Shown in pieces: positions 35,095 to 44,773 of a stretch of DNA of 64,000 nucleotides. Made by a program: the position numbers and the translations under genes. The stretch's first letter is position 1. Every line of letters begins with the position of its first letter. The stretch is from contig CASFPE010000035.1 in NCBI GenBank assembly GCA_949296575.1, forward strand, positions 186,001-250,000, read 5' to 3'. A model generated the notes under the pieces. That model worked only from the letters and a program-made list of their open reading frames with translations. It ran no database searches and had not been told where the DNA came from. The stretch comes from an uncultured Bacteroides sp. (lineage in GTDB: Bacteria; Bacteroidota; Bacteroidia; Bacteroidales; Bacteroidaceae).

Positions 35095-38000
35095 CTATTC
35101 TTTATTCAATTTCTCCAGACGTTCCTCAATCATCCCGGCGATATCGTCGTCCGCATGATAGTTTTGCTGCAACGACAGCAGATATTGTTTGGCTTCCAAC
35201 CCGCGCCCTTGCCTCAAATAGATGTCCGACAGCAGCACAAAGCTGCGGGCCAGCCAATAGGCATGAGGCGTGCTGATTTCAATGTAATCCAACACTTCTT
35301 TCTCGGCTCCCGCCAAATCCCCTGAATCGAAATAGGCCTGCGCCAGCAGGTACTTGGCTTCCGCGCCGTAATTGTTCCGGGTGTCTCCTGAAAGATACTT
35401 CAAATCAGCCACTGCATCCCTCGCCCTTTCATTCTCCCAATAAACCTTGGCACGGTAATAATGCGCCTCGTTGGCGAGTTCCGGCGGCAGCTTGCTTTCA
35501 TTCAACAGCCGGGTTGCACTCGAGATGGTTTCCTCCACGTCATTCAAAGCATAAGCGCAACGCAACGCGCCAGTCCAGCCTGCTATCCTTCGTTCTGATG
35601 CGCTTGCCTTGCCGGCCAACTGCTTGTAAACAGACAAAGCACGGCGGTAATCGCCTGAATCAAACAAGACTTCCGCAGCCATGGCCATGGCATTTTCCGA
35701 ATATTTATTGTCCGGGAACGCCAGTATTTTCTCAAAATGCTGCAAGGATGATGCATAACGGCGGCTGTTGTAGTCCATCAATCCTATATAATAATGTGCA
35801 TCGATGCTGAAAGCGCCGTCCGGGAATGCCTGCAAGTAGCGCAAAAAGCTCTCTCTCGCTTCGGCATATTTCTGCCTCGTGTACATCTTTTCTGCCGCCA
35901 TGTAAGTGAGCGAATCCCGTTCGCTGGCCTCAAAGTTCGCTCCTCCGGGAATGGAATCCACAAAGGATGCATACGCGTCCACTTTGTTCAGGTCCACATA
36001 GATGGATTTCAAATCGCGCTGCGCCATGCGGGCTTCCTCGCTTCCCGGGTAAGAGAGGATAACTTCTTTGTATGCCTTGATGGCTTCTTCGTAATTGTCG
36101 TCCTGATAATAAAGCAACCCTATCTCGCCTGCCGCCCTGCGCGCCATCGCGCTTTCCGGGTAGCGCGCCAGCAATTCTTTGTAGGAAGCGATGGCCCGCC
36201 CGTTGTCTTCCATCATCACATACGCCCGCCCGCGTTCATAATATGCGTCATCCAAGTATTGGGAGTGCGGGAAATCGCTGGCCAGCTTGTTCAGGAGATG
36301 CACTTTCCCCAAGTAGTCTTTCTGCAATCCCAACACGAAAGCTTCTTGGTATAAAGAATAATCGCCCAATGAGGCATCCAACTGCAAGGCTTCGGAATAG
36401 TTCTGCTGCGCTTCCGCAAAACGGCGGGCATGGAAGTCGCAATCGCCGATGCGGTTGTGAATGTCAGCCAAAACAGCCTTGTCGGCCAGCAACGACAGCT
36501 GCAAGGCTTGGGAAAAATCACTCCGGGCAGCCTCATAATCCTTCGCCTTGAAACGGATGTAGCCCAAGGTGTAATAAGCCAGAGCATGCATTTCCGCTGC
36601 TTTGTCGAGGGTGGAGTTCAGATAAGAGCGCAGATTTTGAACCGCTTCTCCGTACTTTTCCAACCGATAACAGGTCTCGCCCAACCAATAAAAGGCATCG
36701 GCTTTCGTCTGCACGTCATAACGCCCCAATTGAAGGGAACGCTTGAAATAATCCACTGATTCTTCGAAACGTGCGTTCGCAAACGACTGCGTCCCCAATT
36801 GGAAAAGGATTCTCTGCTTTGCTTTCAGGATGCGGGAATCGGGATGTTCGATTTTGGCAATCGAGTTCAATGCCGCCTCATAGCTGCGGGTGTTCATATA
36901 CACTTCCACCAAGTAATCGCTGACTTTCCCTGCATACGCCGAAGTTGGGAATTCGTTCAGGAAACGTTCAAATACAGTCACTGACTCGTCAAAAGGGGAA
37001 TAAGCCGTCTCATGGATGCACAAAGCGTAATTGTAAAGGGCTTCTTCCGTCACACGCAAATCGAAAGACAGGGAGGATGCCTGTTCAAAAGCCATGCGGG
37101 CATGGAGCTTGTCGCCGACTTGCAGCAATGACAACCCCCTGTGGAGCAAAGCATTTTGCGAAAGCATGTCTTCCCCGCCTGCTGCATGGGCAAACATTGC
37201 CGCCGCGTCTGCATATTGCCCCAGCCGGTAATCGGACATCGCCAAGGCATACCATGTGTCGCGTCCCGGCGATGCCGCCTGCGAACAATATTTCTTCAAA
37301 GCGCCAGCTGCCAGGCGGTACTTGGCCTGATGGTATTGCGCCATGCCTTGTATGCGCCACATTTCCAATGCATCTGCCGGTTCCTTGCCTGAAGCCAAAC
37401 AAGAAGCTGCCATTTCCTCGGCCTGCGCATACGCCCGCCGCTGCAAATAAATGTCGGCAATGTAATAAGGCACCAGTTCCGAATACTTCGCATCTTCCTG
37501 CAAAGAGAGGAACACAGGCAAAGCCTCGGCATAGTTGCCCCGTGCATAATCGATGTAAGCCAAGTGGTAACGGGCATCGTTGCGGTAGCTGCTGCTGACT
37601 CCTTCCAATGTGCGGAACCATACTGCCGCTTCCTGCAAATCGCCGGCCTTCAGGCAGGAAACGCCCATGCGGTAGGTGCAGGCGTCGCGCTCCTCATCGT
37701 CCAGCAGATACAACTCGCATGCCTCCAGCAAAGCACGGCATTTCTTATAATTTCCTTGGTGGAAATAGGCAGAGGCCAGCATGGCATTCAGGCGGTTGGC
37801 ATGGGGAGTATCCGGGTAAGTTGCCAAGTAACGGCGAATCATCTCCATCCTTCCGGCATGGCCCAGCGCATAATCCGCGCAAACCAACATGTATTCGGCC
37901 TCGCGGCGGCAGTCGTCCGGAACTGCGCCGCCGAGGTATTCTTCCAGCAGTTGCCTTGCCATGCCATAATCTTCATGAAGGAACAATTGCCTGATTTCGG

Positions 38001-38103
38001 CATACAGCCTTGCCGAGACATCAACAGAGGGGTTCTGCGCCACGAACTTGCCGGGCGCGGCGCACAAACAGCACAGCAACAAGAAAACAGGTATCCTTTT
38101 CAT
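35095..38103 (-). CDS. Large periplasmic TPR protein
   Basis: 1002 residues: a signal peptide (cleavage near FVA) followed almost entirely by TPR-like helical repeats, for example GNYAEALPVFLSLQ, GQYADAAAMFAHA, ARFEESVDYFKRSLQLG, NNGRAIASYKELLARYP-type and DNYEEAIKAYKEVILSYPGS. The late repeats resemble BamD/YbgF outer-membrane assembly proteins. First gene of a two-gene operon with an outer-membrane barrel (4-bp gap). A role in envelope assembly or transport is inferred from that pairing. A -7 box (TATTTTTG on the minus strand) lies at 38144-38151. Confidence 0.85.
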   Translation of the reverse strand: MKRIPVFLLLCCLCAAPGKFVAQNPSVDVSARLYAEIRQLFLHEDYGMARQLLEEYLGGAVPDDCRREAEYMLVCADYALGHAGRMEMIRRYLATYPDTPHANRLNAMLASAYFHQGNYKKCRALLEACELYLLDDEERDACTYRMGVSCLKAGDLQEAAVWFRTLEGVSSSYRNDARYHLAYIDYARGNYAEALPVFLSLQEDAKYSELVPYYIADIYLQRRAYAQAEEMAASCLASGKEPADALEMWRIQGMAQYHQAKYRLAAGALKKYCSQAASPGRDTWYALAMSDYRLGQYADAAAMFAHAAGGEDMLSQNALLHRGLSLLQVGDKLHARMAFEQASSLSFDLRVTEEALYNYALCIHETAYSPFDESVTVFERFLNEFPTSAYAGKVSDYLVEVYMNTRSYEAALNSIAKIEHPDSRILKAKQRILFQLGTQSFANARFEESVDYFKRSLQLGRYDVQTKADAFYWLGETCYRLEKYGEAVQNLRSYLNSTLDKAAEMHALAYYTLGYIRFKAKDYEAARSDFSQALQLSLLADKAVLADIHNRIGDCDFHARRFAEAQQNYSEALQLDASLGDYSLYQEAFVLGLQKDYLGKVHLLNKLASDFPHSQYLDDAYYERGRAYVMMEDNGRAIASYKELLARYPESAMARRAAGEIGLLYYQDDNYEEAIKAYKEVILSYPGSEEARMAQRDLKSIYVDLNKVDAYASFVDSIPGGANFEASERDSLTYMAAEKMYTRQKYAEARESFLRYLQAFPDGAFSIDAHYYIGLMDYNSRRYASSLQHFEKILAFPDNKYSENAMAMAAEVLFDSGDYRRALSVYKQLAGKASASERRIAGWTGALRCAYALNDVEETISSATRLLNESKLPPELANEAHYYRAKVYWENERARDAVADLKYLSGDTRNNYGAEAKYLLAQAYFDSGDLAGAEKEVLDYIEISTPHAYWLARSFVLLSDIYLRQGRGLEAKQYLLSLQQNYHADDDIAGMIEERLEKLNKE

Positions 38104-38143
38104 AATTCAGCCAGACGATTGACAGACAAAACCAATGAGGCAA

Positions 38144-38151
38144 CAAAAATA
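38144..38151 (-). promoter_or_regulatory. -7 promoter box of the TPR/barrel operon
   Basis: On the minus strand TATTTTTG, 41 bases before the ATG at 38103. A TTG about 23 bases further upstream is slightly too far for a standard -33 element. Confidence 0.5.
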
Positions 38152-38235
38152 CAACCTTTCGCGGAGTATCCATGCAAGTTTCCCGGAAAAGATTTGGGGG
38201 GACACCCGGAAAATGTTGCCGGAGCTTCCGCAACG

Positions 38236-38268
38236 GTACTATGAACTTTTTGGAAAAGTTCATAGTAC
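38236..38268. repeat. Dispersed intergenic repeat, element A, copy 2
   Basis: GTACTATGAACTTTT and AAAAGTTCATAGTAC form a perfect 15-bp inverted repeat with loop TGG. It shares TATGAACTTTT with the copies at 4934 and 55722. Confidence 0.7.
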
Positions 38269-38276
38269 AATCCTGC

Positions 38277-38352
38277 AAAACCTTCCAATGTTTGAGTGAA
38301 TTCCTTCTAAGGTTTTGCCCCAAACCATGGAAGGTTTTTCAAAAACCTTTAG
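38277..38352 (+). repeat. Dispersed intergenic repeat, element B, copy 2
   Basis: Contains the core AAACCATGGAAGGTTT at 38322-38337 and a perfect AAGGTTTTT-C-AAAAACCTT hairpin at 38331-38349. Bases 38309-38337 are identical to 4740-4768. It lies just downstream of ispG on the minus strand and might act as its transcript end. Confidence 0.7.
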
Positions 38353-38372
38353 GAGGCGCCAAAGCGCGGTTC

Positions 38373-40229
38373 CTATCGTTCCGCCTCGCCTTCCGCAGCA
38401 CAAGCCCCGTCGTCGCGAATCAAGCGGAGCAAACGCTCCACGGCCTCGTCCTCCGGGATGTTTTTCTCGATGCACTCCTTCCGGCGGTAAAGGGTCACCC
38501 GCCCCCTTCCTGCCCCCACATAGCCGTAATCCGCATCCGCCATCTCGCCGGGGCCGTTGACGATGCAACCCATGATGCCGATTTTCAACCCTTTCAAATG
38601 GGAAGTGGCGGCCTTGACGCGCGCAATCGTCGCCTGCAAGTCGAACAAGGTGCGCCCGCATCCCGGGCAGGAAATGTATTCGGTCTTGCTGACACGCACA
38701 CGGCCTGCCTGAAGAATCCCAAAAGCAGCCGCATCGACAGACGACGGGGGCAAATGGCCCTGGTTGTGAAGGAATATGCCGTCGCATAACCCGTCGATGA
38801 CCAAAGCGCCCATGTCGGCCGCCGCTTTCAACTGGAAATCTTCCAAGGCTTCTTCCGCATAATGCTGGAAAAACACGAGAGGCGATGTGATGCCCTCGCG
38901 CATCAGCTGGTGGGCCAAGGCGCGGAACTCGCCCGTTCGGTAAGGATGGCTGCTCTGCGCCACCACTACGATTTCAGGGAAAGCTTTCAGGCAAGCGCAC
39001 ACTTCGTCCGTCAGTTCCATGTAGGAGACAAAAAGGAATTTCAACACGGAACGGCAAGCGGCCACGAACATCAATTGCTTGGCATTGAAGGCCGGATACG
39101 TGCCTTCCGCGCCATCCCACGCATCTGCGTCCACGATGTAGCCGATGCGCGCGTCCCTCTCCTCCGGGAGGCGCTTGCCCACATACATGTAGTCCGGGCG
39201 GAAAGCACCATCGAAATCGCAAAATCCTTCCACACGGCTCGACACCACCACCGGGACTTGCCCCCCTCCAATATTGCGGACCGCATGAGTGGCACGGCGC
39301 ACCGGCGACAAATAATCGAACCCTTCCGCCATCTTCCCCGGAATGTACAAATGCCCTTGCAAAGCTGATGCGTAATCCACCAACTTCTTGGCCACAGGAA
39401 TCTCGCATTCCGGCTCCTCGCTCAACGAGACGCGGATGGTGTCGCCCAAGCCGTCCATCAGCAAAGCACCTATCCCGAAGGCCGACTTGATGCGCCCGTC
39501 CTCGCCATCGCCCGCTTCCGTCACGCCCAAATGAAGGGGAAACGCCATGCCTTCCTTCCGCATGGCGGCATCCAGCAAGCGGACGGTCTTCACCATCACC
39601 ACCGTGTTGGACGCTTTGATGGAAACCACCACGTCCGTGAAACATTGCTCCACGCAGATGCGAAGGAACTCCATGCACGACTCCACCATGCCTTCCGGCG
39701 TGTCGCCGTAACGCGACATGATGCGGTCCGACAAAGAACCGTGGTTCACCCCGATGCGGATGGCCGTATGGCTGGCTTTGCATATCTCCAAGAAAGGAAT
39801 GAAGCGGCCGCGCAGCTTCTCCAGTTCGCCTGCATATTCTTCATCCGTGTATTCCAACTGCTTGAACGTGCGAGCCGGGTCCACATAATTGCCGGGATTG
39901 ATGCGGACTTTCTCTGCATGCAGCGCAGCCACCTCGGCCACTTTCGGGTTGAAATGCACATCCGCTACCAAAGGAACCATGCATCCGGCTGCACGCAAAC
40001 CGGCATTGATGCTTTTCAAGTTCTCCGCTTCCCGCACCCCTTGCGTCGTGAAGCGGACGTATTCGCCGCCTGCCTCCACAATCCGCAAGGCTTGCGCCAC
40101 GCATGCTTCCGTGGCCATTGTGGAAACATTGGCCATCGACTGGACACGAACCGGGAAATCTCCCCCCAATGGCACCCCGCCCACATGGACAACCGAAGCC
40201 GGGCGGCGGCTATAATTGAAATAATCCAT
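38373..40229 (-). CDS. ispG: 4-hydroxy-3-methylbut-2-enyl diphosphate synthase, long form
   Basis: Iron-sulfur enzyme of the MEP isoprenoid pathway converting MEcPP to HMBPP. 618 residues, the long form seen in Bacteroidetes, chlamydiae and plants, with an extra domain of about 250 residues between the TIM barrel and the cluster domain. The barrel begins VQSMANVSTMATEA and has HFNPKVAEVAA and INPGNY. The C-terminal [4Fe-4S] site is ISCPGCGR plus MGCIVNGPGE. The ATG at 40229 is chosen over an upstream frame that runs through a terminator. It lies behind purE and gcvH. Confidence 0.95.
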   Translation of the reverse strand: MDYFNYSRRPASVVHVGGVPLGGDFPVRVQSMANVSTMATEACVAQALRIVEAGGEYVRFTTQGVREAENLKSINAGLRAAGCMVPLVADVHFNPKVAEVAALHAEKVRINPGNYVDPARTFKQLEYTDEEYAGELEKLRGRFIPFLEICKASHTAIRIGVNHGSLSDRIMSRYGDTPEGMVESCMEFLRICVEQCFTDVVVSIKASNTVVMVKTVRLLDAAMRKEGMAFPLHLGVTEAGDGEDGRIKSAFGIGALLMDGLGDTIRVSLSEEPECEIPVAKKLVDYASALQGHLYIPGKMAEGFDYLSPVRRATHAVRNIGGGQVPVVVSSRVEGFCDFDGAFRPDYMYVGKRLPEERDARIGYIVDADAWDGAEGTYPAFNAKQLMFVAACRSVLKFLFVSYMELTDEVCACLKAFPEIVVVAQSSHPYRTGEFRALAHQLMREGITSPLVFFQHYAEEALEDFQLKAAADMGALVIDGLCDGIFLHNQGHLPPSSVDAAAFGILQAGRVRVSKTEYISCPGCGRTLFDLQATIARVKAATSHLKGLKIGIMGCIVNGPGEMADADYGYVGAGRGRVTLYRRKECIEKNIPEDEAVERLLRLIRDDGACAAEGEAER

Positions 40230-40250
40230 CGCTATATCCCCTTGATAAAG

Positions 40251-40283
40251 AAAAACGCCTCCGGCTTCCTTTCCGCCGGAGGC
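40251..40283 (-). terminator. Terminator or attenuator between purE and ispG
   Basis: GCCTCCGGC pairs perfectly with GCCGGAGGC around a 9-base loop. On the minus strand it is followed by GTTTTTC. It stands 12 bp after the purE stop and only 22 bp before the ispG start. Confidence 0.75.
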
Positions 40284-40294
40284 TTGCAAATTCT

Positions 40295-40831
40295 TCAATT
40301 CGTCTTGTAATCGTATTTCACGCCTTTCAGTTCTTCATTGGCTTTCACAATCTTCTTCTTCAAGCCTTCTTTGTATTCCGCGAACCGTCCGGCCAATTCC
40401 GAATCATGCAAAGCTAACATCTCCACGGCCAATATCGCCGCATTCAGCGACGCATTGATGCCGACCGTAGCCACAGGAATGCCCGGAGGCATTTGGACAA
40501 TAGCCAACAACGCATCCATTCCCTCCAAAGACGACTTGATGGGAACGCCAATGACAGGCAAAGTGGTGGAAGCGGCAATCACGCCCGGAAGATGGGCTGC
40601 CATGCCTGCTGCCGCAATGATGACTTTGATGCCTCTCCCGGCAGCATTCTTTGCAAACTCTTCCACTGCTTCTGGAGTGCGATGCGCCGAAAGCGCGTTC
40701 ATTTCAAAAGGGACACGAAGATCATTCAAAAAAGCGGCGGCTTTCTCCATGACCGGAAGGTCGGAAGTGCTGCCCATGATAATGCTAACTGCCGGAACCA
40801 TTTTCCCTCGCTCCATATTATTATCACGCAT
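40295..40831 (-). CDS. purE: N5-carboxyaminoimidazole ribonucleotide mutase
   Basis: Class I PurE of de novo purine synthesis, moving the carboxylate of N5-CAIR to give CAIR. 178 residues. It has the family motifs GSTSDLPVM (about 21-29), SAHRTPE (about 53-59) and [12 protein letters not shown] (about 79-90). The start ATG at 40831 overlaps the gcvH stop (ATGCGTGA, 8 bases), showing translational coupling. In-frame ATGs 5 and 10 codons further on are alternatives. purK is not in the window. Confidence 0.95.
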   Translation of the reverse strand: MRDNNMERGKMVPAVSIIMGSTSDLPVMEKAAAFLNDLRVPFEMNALSAHRTPEAVEEFAKNAAGRGIKVIIAAAGMAAHLPGVIAASTTLPVIGVPIKSSLEGMDALLAIVQMPPGIPVATVGINASLNAAILAVEMLALHDSELAGRFAEYKEGLKKKIVKANEELKGVKYDYKTN

Positions 40832-41204
40832 TGACAATCTTCTTGTAGGCTTCTGCATCCAACAAAGCATCGAGCTGGCTCAAATCAGACGGCTGCAGCT
40901 TGATGATCCAGCCCTCGCCATAAGGGTCTTTGTTCACCAAATCCGGGTTTTCCTCCAATGCCGCATTCTGTTCCAGCACTTCGCCGCCTACCGGCAAAAA
41001 CAAATCCGAAATCGTTTTCACCACTTCAATCGTTCCAAACACTTCGCCGGCCTCCAACGTCTCGCCTACCGTCGGCACATCCACAAAAACGATGTCGCCC
41101 AACTGTTCTTGCGCATAATCCGTGATGCCTACGTAAGCGGCATCACCATCAATACGAATCCATTCATGCTCATTCGTGTACTTCAAGTTTTCCGGAAAAT
41201 TCAT
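40824..41204 (-). CDS. gcvH: Glycine cleavage system H protein
   Basis: 126-residue lipoyl carrier that shuttles the aminomethyl group between the P, T and L proteins. The lipoylated lysine is in IEVVKTISD (about residue 63), and [10 protein letters not shown] is the conserved C-terminal segment. The other glycine cleavage genes are absent here, so this is the separate gcvH location. 31 bp after rpoN and overlapping purE, it forms an rpoN-gcvH-purE operon. Confidence 0.96.
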   Translation of the reverse strand: MNFPENLKYTNEHEWIRIDGDAAYVGITDYAQEQLGDIVFVDVPTVGETLEAGEVFGTIEVVKTISDLFLPVGGEVLEQNAALEENPDLVNKDPYGEGWIIKLQPSDLSQLDALLDAEAYKKIVNA

Positions 41205-41235
41205 AATAATCTATATTTAAAAGTCCATATCTCGC

Positions 41236-42708
41236 TTATTTCCTCAACCGTGCCACCGGGATGTTCAACTGCTGCCTGTATTTGGCAACTGTCCGGCGGG
41301 CAATCGGATAGCCTTTTTCTTTCAATATCGCCGCCAACTCATCATCCGTCAAAGGCGAAGACTTGTCTTCATGGTCAATGCATTCTTTCAGCAACTTGCG
41401 TATCTCGCGCACAGAAAGTTCTTCACCATCTTCGGTCACATAGCCATCGCTGAAAAAGAACTTCAACGGATAAATGCCATAATTCGTCTGAACATATTTG
41501 CTATTGCTGACACGCGAAATCGTAGAAATGTCGAATCCTGTCCGTTCCGCCACATCCTTCAATATCATCGGCTTCAGCAAAGCTTCATCACCCTCCAAAA
41601 AGAAAGGCCGCTGAAGATCGATAATGGCCTGCATCGTCATCAGCAATGTGTTTTGGCGCTGTTTGACGGCATCAATAAAGTTCTGCGCTGCATCTACTTT
41701 CTGCTTCAGGAACAACATGGCATTTTTCGATTCTTTCGACTGGTTGGCCTTGTTCTTCGTATGTTCTTCCAACAAATCAGTAAACGTCCGGCTCAATTTC
41801 AGTTCCGGCACATTCGGGTTGTTCAAACTCAAAGAAATGGAGTCGTCATCGTCCGCTTCCACAATGAAGTCGGGTATAATCTGCTGCAAGTTCTTCCCGA
41901 TTGTCTCCCCCAAAGAGCTTCCGGGGCGCGGGTTCAGCTTTACCAGTTCTCCCAAGGCCGCGCTGAAAGTGTCGTCCTGCAAGTTCAACCGTTGCTTAAT
42001 CCTGTCCCAATGCTTGCGCGTAAATTCATCGTAACATTTCTCAAGAATGGAAATCTCCACTCGCTTGAGCGGGGAATCTTCTTTCCGCCTGACTTGCAGC
42101 AACAAGCATTCCTGCAAACTGCGGGCGCCAATGCCTGCCGGGTCAAAGTCTTGAATGACATGAAGCACCTGCTCCAGTTCTTTCTCTGATGTTTCAACCC
42201 CGCCATAAATAGCCAGTTCGTCTACAATGCCGTCCAGGTTCTTTCGCAAAAGGCCGTCGTCATCCAAAGAGCCAATAAGGTATTCGGCCAAATGACGCTG
42301 GCGTTCCGTCAGATTCCTCTCACCCAACTGCTCTCTCAATATTTCATAAAAAGACACCGAATCGGAAAAAGGAATTTCCTCTGCCTTATCTTCTTTCGAC
42401 AGATTGTTTTCATGAAGCTTGTAGTCCGGAATGTCATCTTCTGTCCTATAATCCCCAAGCGACAAATCCTCCGGTTCCATCTGTTCCCCGTCCTCGTCCA
42501 CCTGCTGGCTGCCGTCGTACTCGTCGTCCTGCCCATCAGATTCATGCTTTTCCTCCAAAGCAGGATTCTCAAGCAACTCAGCACGCACACGGTCCTCCAA
42601 TTCTAAAGCCGGAAGTTCCAACAACTTGACCGCCAATATCTGCTGGGGCGATAAAGTCTGCACCTGTTGTTGCAACTGCGATTGCACTTGGCGGGATGTC
42701 TGAGCCAT
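41236..42708 (-). CDS. rpoN: RNA polymerase sigma-54 factor
   Basis: 490 residues. Region I is rich in Gln/Leu (VQTLSPQQILAVKLLELP). An acidic region II follows with long Asp/Glu runs (about 55-110). The core-binding domain comes next, then a HTH, and the RpoN box ARRTVAKYRQQL at the C-terminus that recognises the -24 element. It needs AAA+ activators, none of which are in this window. A -7 box (TAAATTTG on the minus strand) lies at 42733-42740, 25 bases before the start. Confidence 0.96.
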   Translation of the reverse strand: MAQTSRQVQSQLQQQVQTLSPQQILAVKLLELPALELEDRVRAELLENPALEEKHESDGQDDEYDGSQQVDEDGEQMEPEDLSLGDYRTEDDIPDYKLHENNLSKEDKAEEIPFSDSVSFYEILREQLGERNLTERQRHLAEYLIGSLDDDGLLRKNLDGIVDELAIYGGVETSEKELEQVLHVIQDFDPAGIGARSLQECLLLQVRRKEDSPLKRVEISILEKCYDEFTRKHWDRIKQRLNLQDDTFSAALGELVKLNPRPGSSLGETIGKNLQQIIPDFIVEADDDDSISLSLNNPNVPELKLSRTFTDLLEEHTKNKANQSKESKNAMLFLKQKVDAAQNFIDAVKQRQNTLLMTMQAIIDLQRPFFLEGDEALLKPMILKDVAERTGFDISTISRVSNSKYVQTNYGIYPLKFFFSDGYVTEDGEELSVREIRKLLKECIDHEDKSSPLTDDELAAILKEKGYPIARRTVAKYRQQLNIPVARLRK

Positions 42709-42732
42709 TCTGATTCGTTTTTATTTTTGCGA

Positions 42733-42740
42733 CAAATTTA
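42733..42740 (-). promoter_or_regulatory. -7 promoter box of rpoN
   Basis: On the minus strand TAAATTTG, fitting TAnnTTTG. No clear -33. Confidence 0.45.
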
Positions 42741-42783
42741 ATGATTTGTTGGACACAAGCAGCATTTCATGAAGAATATTTCT

Positions 42784-44463
42784 TCAATAGCGGAAACTGC
42801 TTCCACCCAAAAATTCCCTCAAAAGAGAAGTCGGAGGTATCTCATTATCCTGAACAGGAACAAAATACTGGATAAACTTCAAAAGCCTGCAAGCTTCCGA
42901 ATACTCCGCGCAATTCCTCGGCACTCCATTCAAAATAGGCTCGGCATAACGGCGCAATACAGCAAACTCAAACAACAATGCGGAATTGAACATGGCATCC
43001 GCATTCTCTTGATAAGGGAATATCCATTTGTCTTCGCCTGCACGCACGCTTGGCCAACGCGAAATTGTTTCTTGTGCCGAATATCCCCGATAATTGTAAT
43101 CACGGATAATGCGCCTCAACAAACGGTTGTCCGTCGTCGGTATCCAGTTATGGTCATCCAACGATATCGTGGTCAAAGCCGACACATACACTTTATATTT
43201 GTTCACATCCGGGATTTGGGGGGTCAATTCAGGGTTCAAAGCATGGATGCCTTCCAAAATCAGGATGGAATTGTCTTTCAATTGCAACTTGTCGCCTTTG
43301 AATTCACGTTTCCCGGCCGTAAAATTGAATTTTGGCAATTCCACTTCTTTCCCTTCCAGCAAATCTTTCAATTGCTGGTTGAAAAAAGCCAAGTCCAATG
43401 CATACAAGGATTCATAATCATGGTTGCCGTCGGCATCCAACGGAGTGTCTTCACGATTTACGAAATAATCATCCAATGACACAGGATAAGGATGCAGCCC
43501 ATTTGCCATCAACTGGATGGACAAACGTTTGCTGAACGTCGTTTTGCCGGAAGAAGAAGGCCCGGAAATAAGCACCAGCCGCACTTTTTCCGCCCCCTCG
43601 CCCCGATTGTAGATATCATCGGCTATCTGGCATATCTTCTTCTCTTGCAACGCCTCAGACACATTAATCAACTCGGTGGCAAAACCATCATTGCAAGCCA
43701 CATTGAAATCGCCCACATTGCTTAAATCCATGATGTCCAACCAGTGCAGGTACTCTTTGAACACATCCAGCATCTTTTCCTGCTTCACCATTTCTTCCAA
43801 CACCAAAGGATTTTCCCGATTAGGGATGCGCAGCAATACACCATCATAATACTTCACCACATCAAATTGCTTGACATAGCCTGTGCTGGGCAGCAAGCTC
43901 CCATAATAATAATCTATCGTTTCGCCCAATGTATAATAATAGGTATAAAGGGAACCGGAAGTCTCGAGCAATTTCACCTTGTCCATCATGCCTCTCTCAC
44001 TAAAAAGGCGCACAGCCTCCGACGTATGGCATTCGATGCGATGGAATGGCATATCCGCTGCAATAATCTCCAGCATTCGTTTCTTAATGCGGCTCACATC
44101 GTCCAATTCCACCGGGCGCCCTATCTTCAGGTTGCAAAAATACCCTTTCGACACAGGATGTTCCAGCAAAATCCGCCCGTCGGAAAACAACTCACCCACC
44201 GCTTTGCAAAGAATAAAACAAAGGGAACGGACATACGTCCGCATCCCTGAAGGGTCACGAACATCCAAATATTCTATATCCTTGTTATTATACACTTTAA
44301 AATTCAATCCTTCAGCACGGTTATTGACTTTCGCGCTAACCGGTCCATAAGGCATGTCCAGCCCCAAGCCATGATAAATGTCCAACAAGGAACTGCCCAC
44401 GGGGACATTCTTGCTCACGCCATTGTTGCAGCAATATATCTGTACCATATCTTTCATGTTCAA
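42784..44463 (-). CDS. Uridine kinase-like nucleoside kinase with TGS/threonyl-tRNA synthetase-like N-terminus
   Basis: 559 residues. The first 60 residues resemble a TGS domain. They are followed by a segment like the second additional domain of ThrRS (HPVSKGYFCNL, about 100-240). The C-terminal half is a P-loop phosphoribulokinase/uridine kinase domain with SGPSSSGKTTFSKRL (about 298-312) and VSLDDYFVNRED. This fusion is widespread in Bacteroidetes and Thermotoga and is annotated as nucleoside kinase; the true substrate is not established. An alternative ATG is two codons in (MKDMVQI). Separate from rpoN by 75 bp. Confidence 0.88.
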   Translation of the reverse strand: MNMKDMVQIYCCNNGVSKNVPVGSSLLDIYHGLGLDMPYGPVSAKVNNRAEGLNFKVYNNKDIEYLDVRDPSGMRTYVRSLCFILCKAVGELFSDGRILLEHPVSKGYFCNLKIGRPVELDDVSRIKKRMLEIIAADMPFHRIECHTSEAVRLFSERGMMDKVKLLETSGSLYTYYYTLGETIDYYYGSLLPSTGYVKQFDVVKYYDGVLLRIPNRENPLVLEEMVKQEKMLDVFKEYLHWLDIMDLSNVGDFNVACNDGFATELINVSEALQEKKICQIADDIYNRGEGAEKVRLVLISGPSSSGKTTFSKRLSIQLMANGLHPYPVSLDDYFVNREDTPLDADGNHDYESLYALDLAFFNQQLKDLLEGKEVELPKFNFTAGKREFKGDKLQLKDNSILILEGIHALNPELTPQIPDVNKYKVYVSALTTISLDDHNWIPTTDNRLLRRIIRDYNYRGYSAQETISRWPSVRAGEDKWIFPYQENADAMFNSALLFEFAVLRRYAEPILNGVPRNCAEYSEACRLLKFIQYFVPVQDNEIPPTSLLREFLGGSSFRY

Positions 44464-44737
44464 AACGGTTTAATGACCGTGCTAATATAACGCATCCGAT
44501 GCAGACCCGCAAGAAACCATCCGGATAATTACAAGGAGTACACCCTTTTTAACATCGCACAGCACCGCAACAAAAACATCGAAGCACGAAAACATGAGAA
44601 CGCGAAAACCAGTCCCGTTTCAAGCCAAGAATAAAGCAAGAATAAGAACTGTGCATGAAGAAATTTTAAAACCGCCTCAAAAGAGAAGAAAAATCATAAG
44701 AGATTACATTTAAATGCAAGGGAACGGAATAAATTTG
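44464..44737. other. Divergent intergenic region without recognised gene
   Basis: The 310-bp gap between the nucleoside kinase and the rhomboid operon. I see no ORF, RNA fold or repeat; it is AT-rich with A-runs. It must hold the promoter of the kinase gene (a weak TATATTAG lies near 44480 on the minus strand) and, at 44738-44745, that of the rhomboid operon. Confidence 0.5.
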
Positions 44738-44745
44738 TACTTTTG
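44738..44745 (+). promoter_or_regulatory. -7 promoter box of the rhomboid operon
   Basis: TACTTTTG, 28 bases before the ATG at 44774. Confidence 0.55.
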
Positions 44746-44773
44746 CCCACAATAACATCACAATGACAATAGA

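Noticed and set aside
39531..40310. Plus-strand open frame (259 codons) opposite ispG
   Set aside because: His/Arg-rich antisense product of ispG codons; crosses the purE-ispG terminator.
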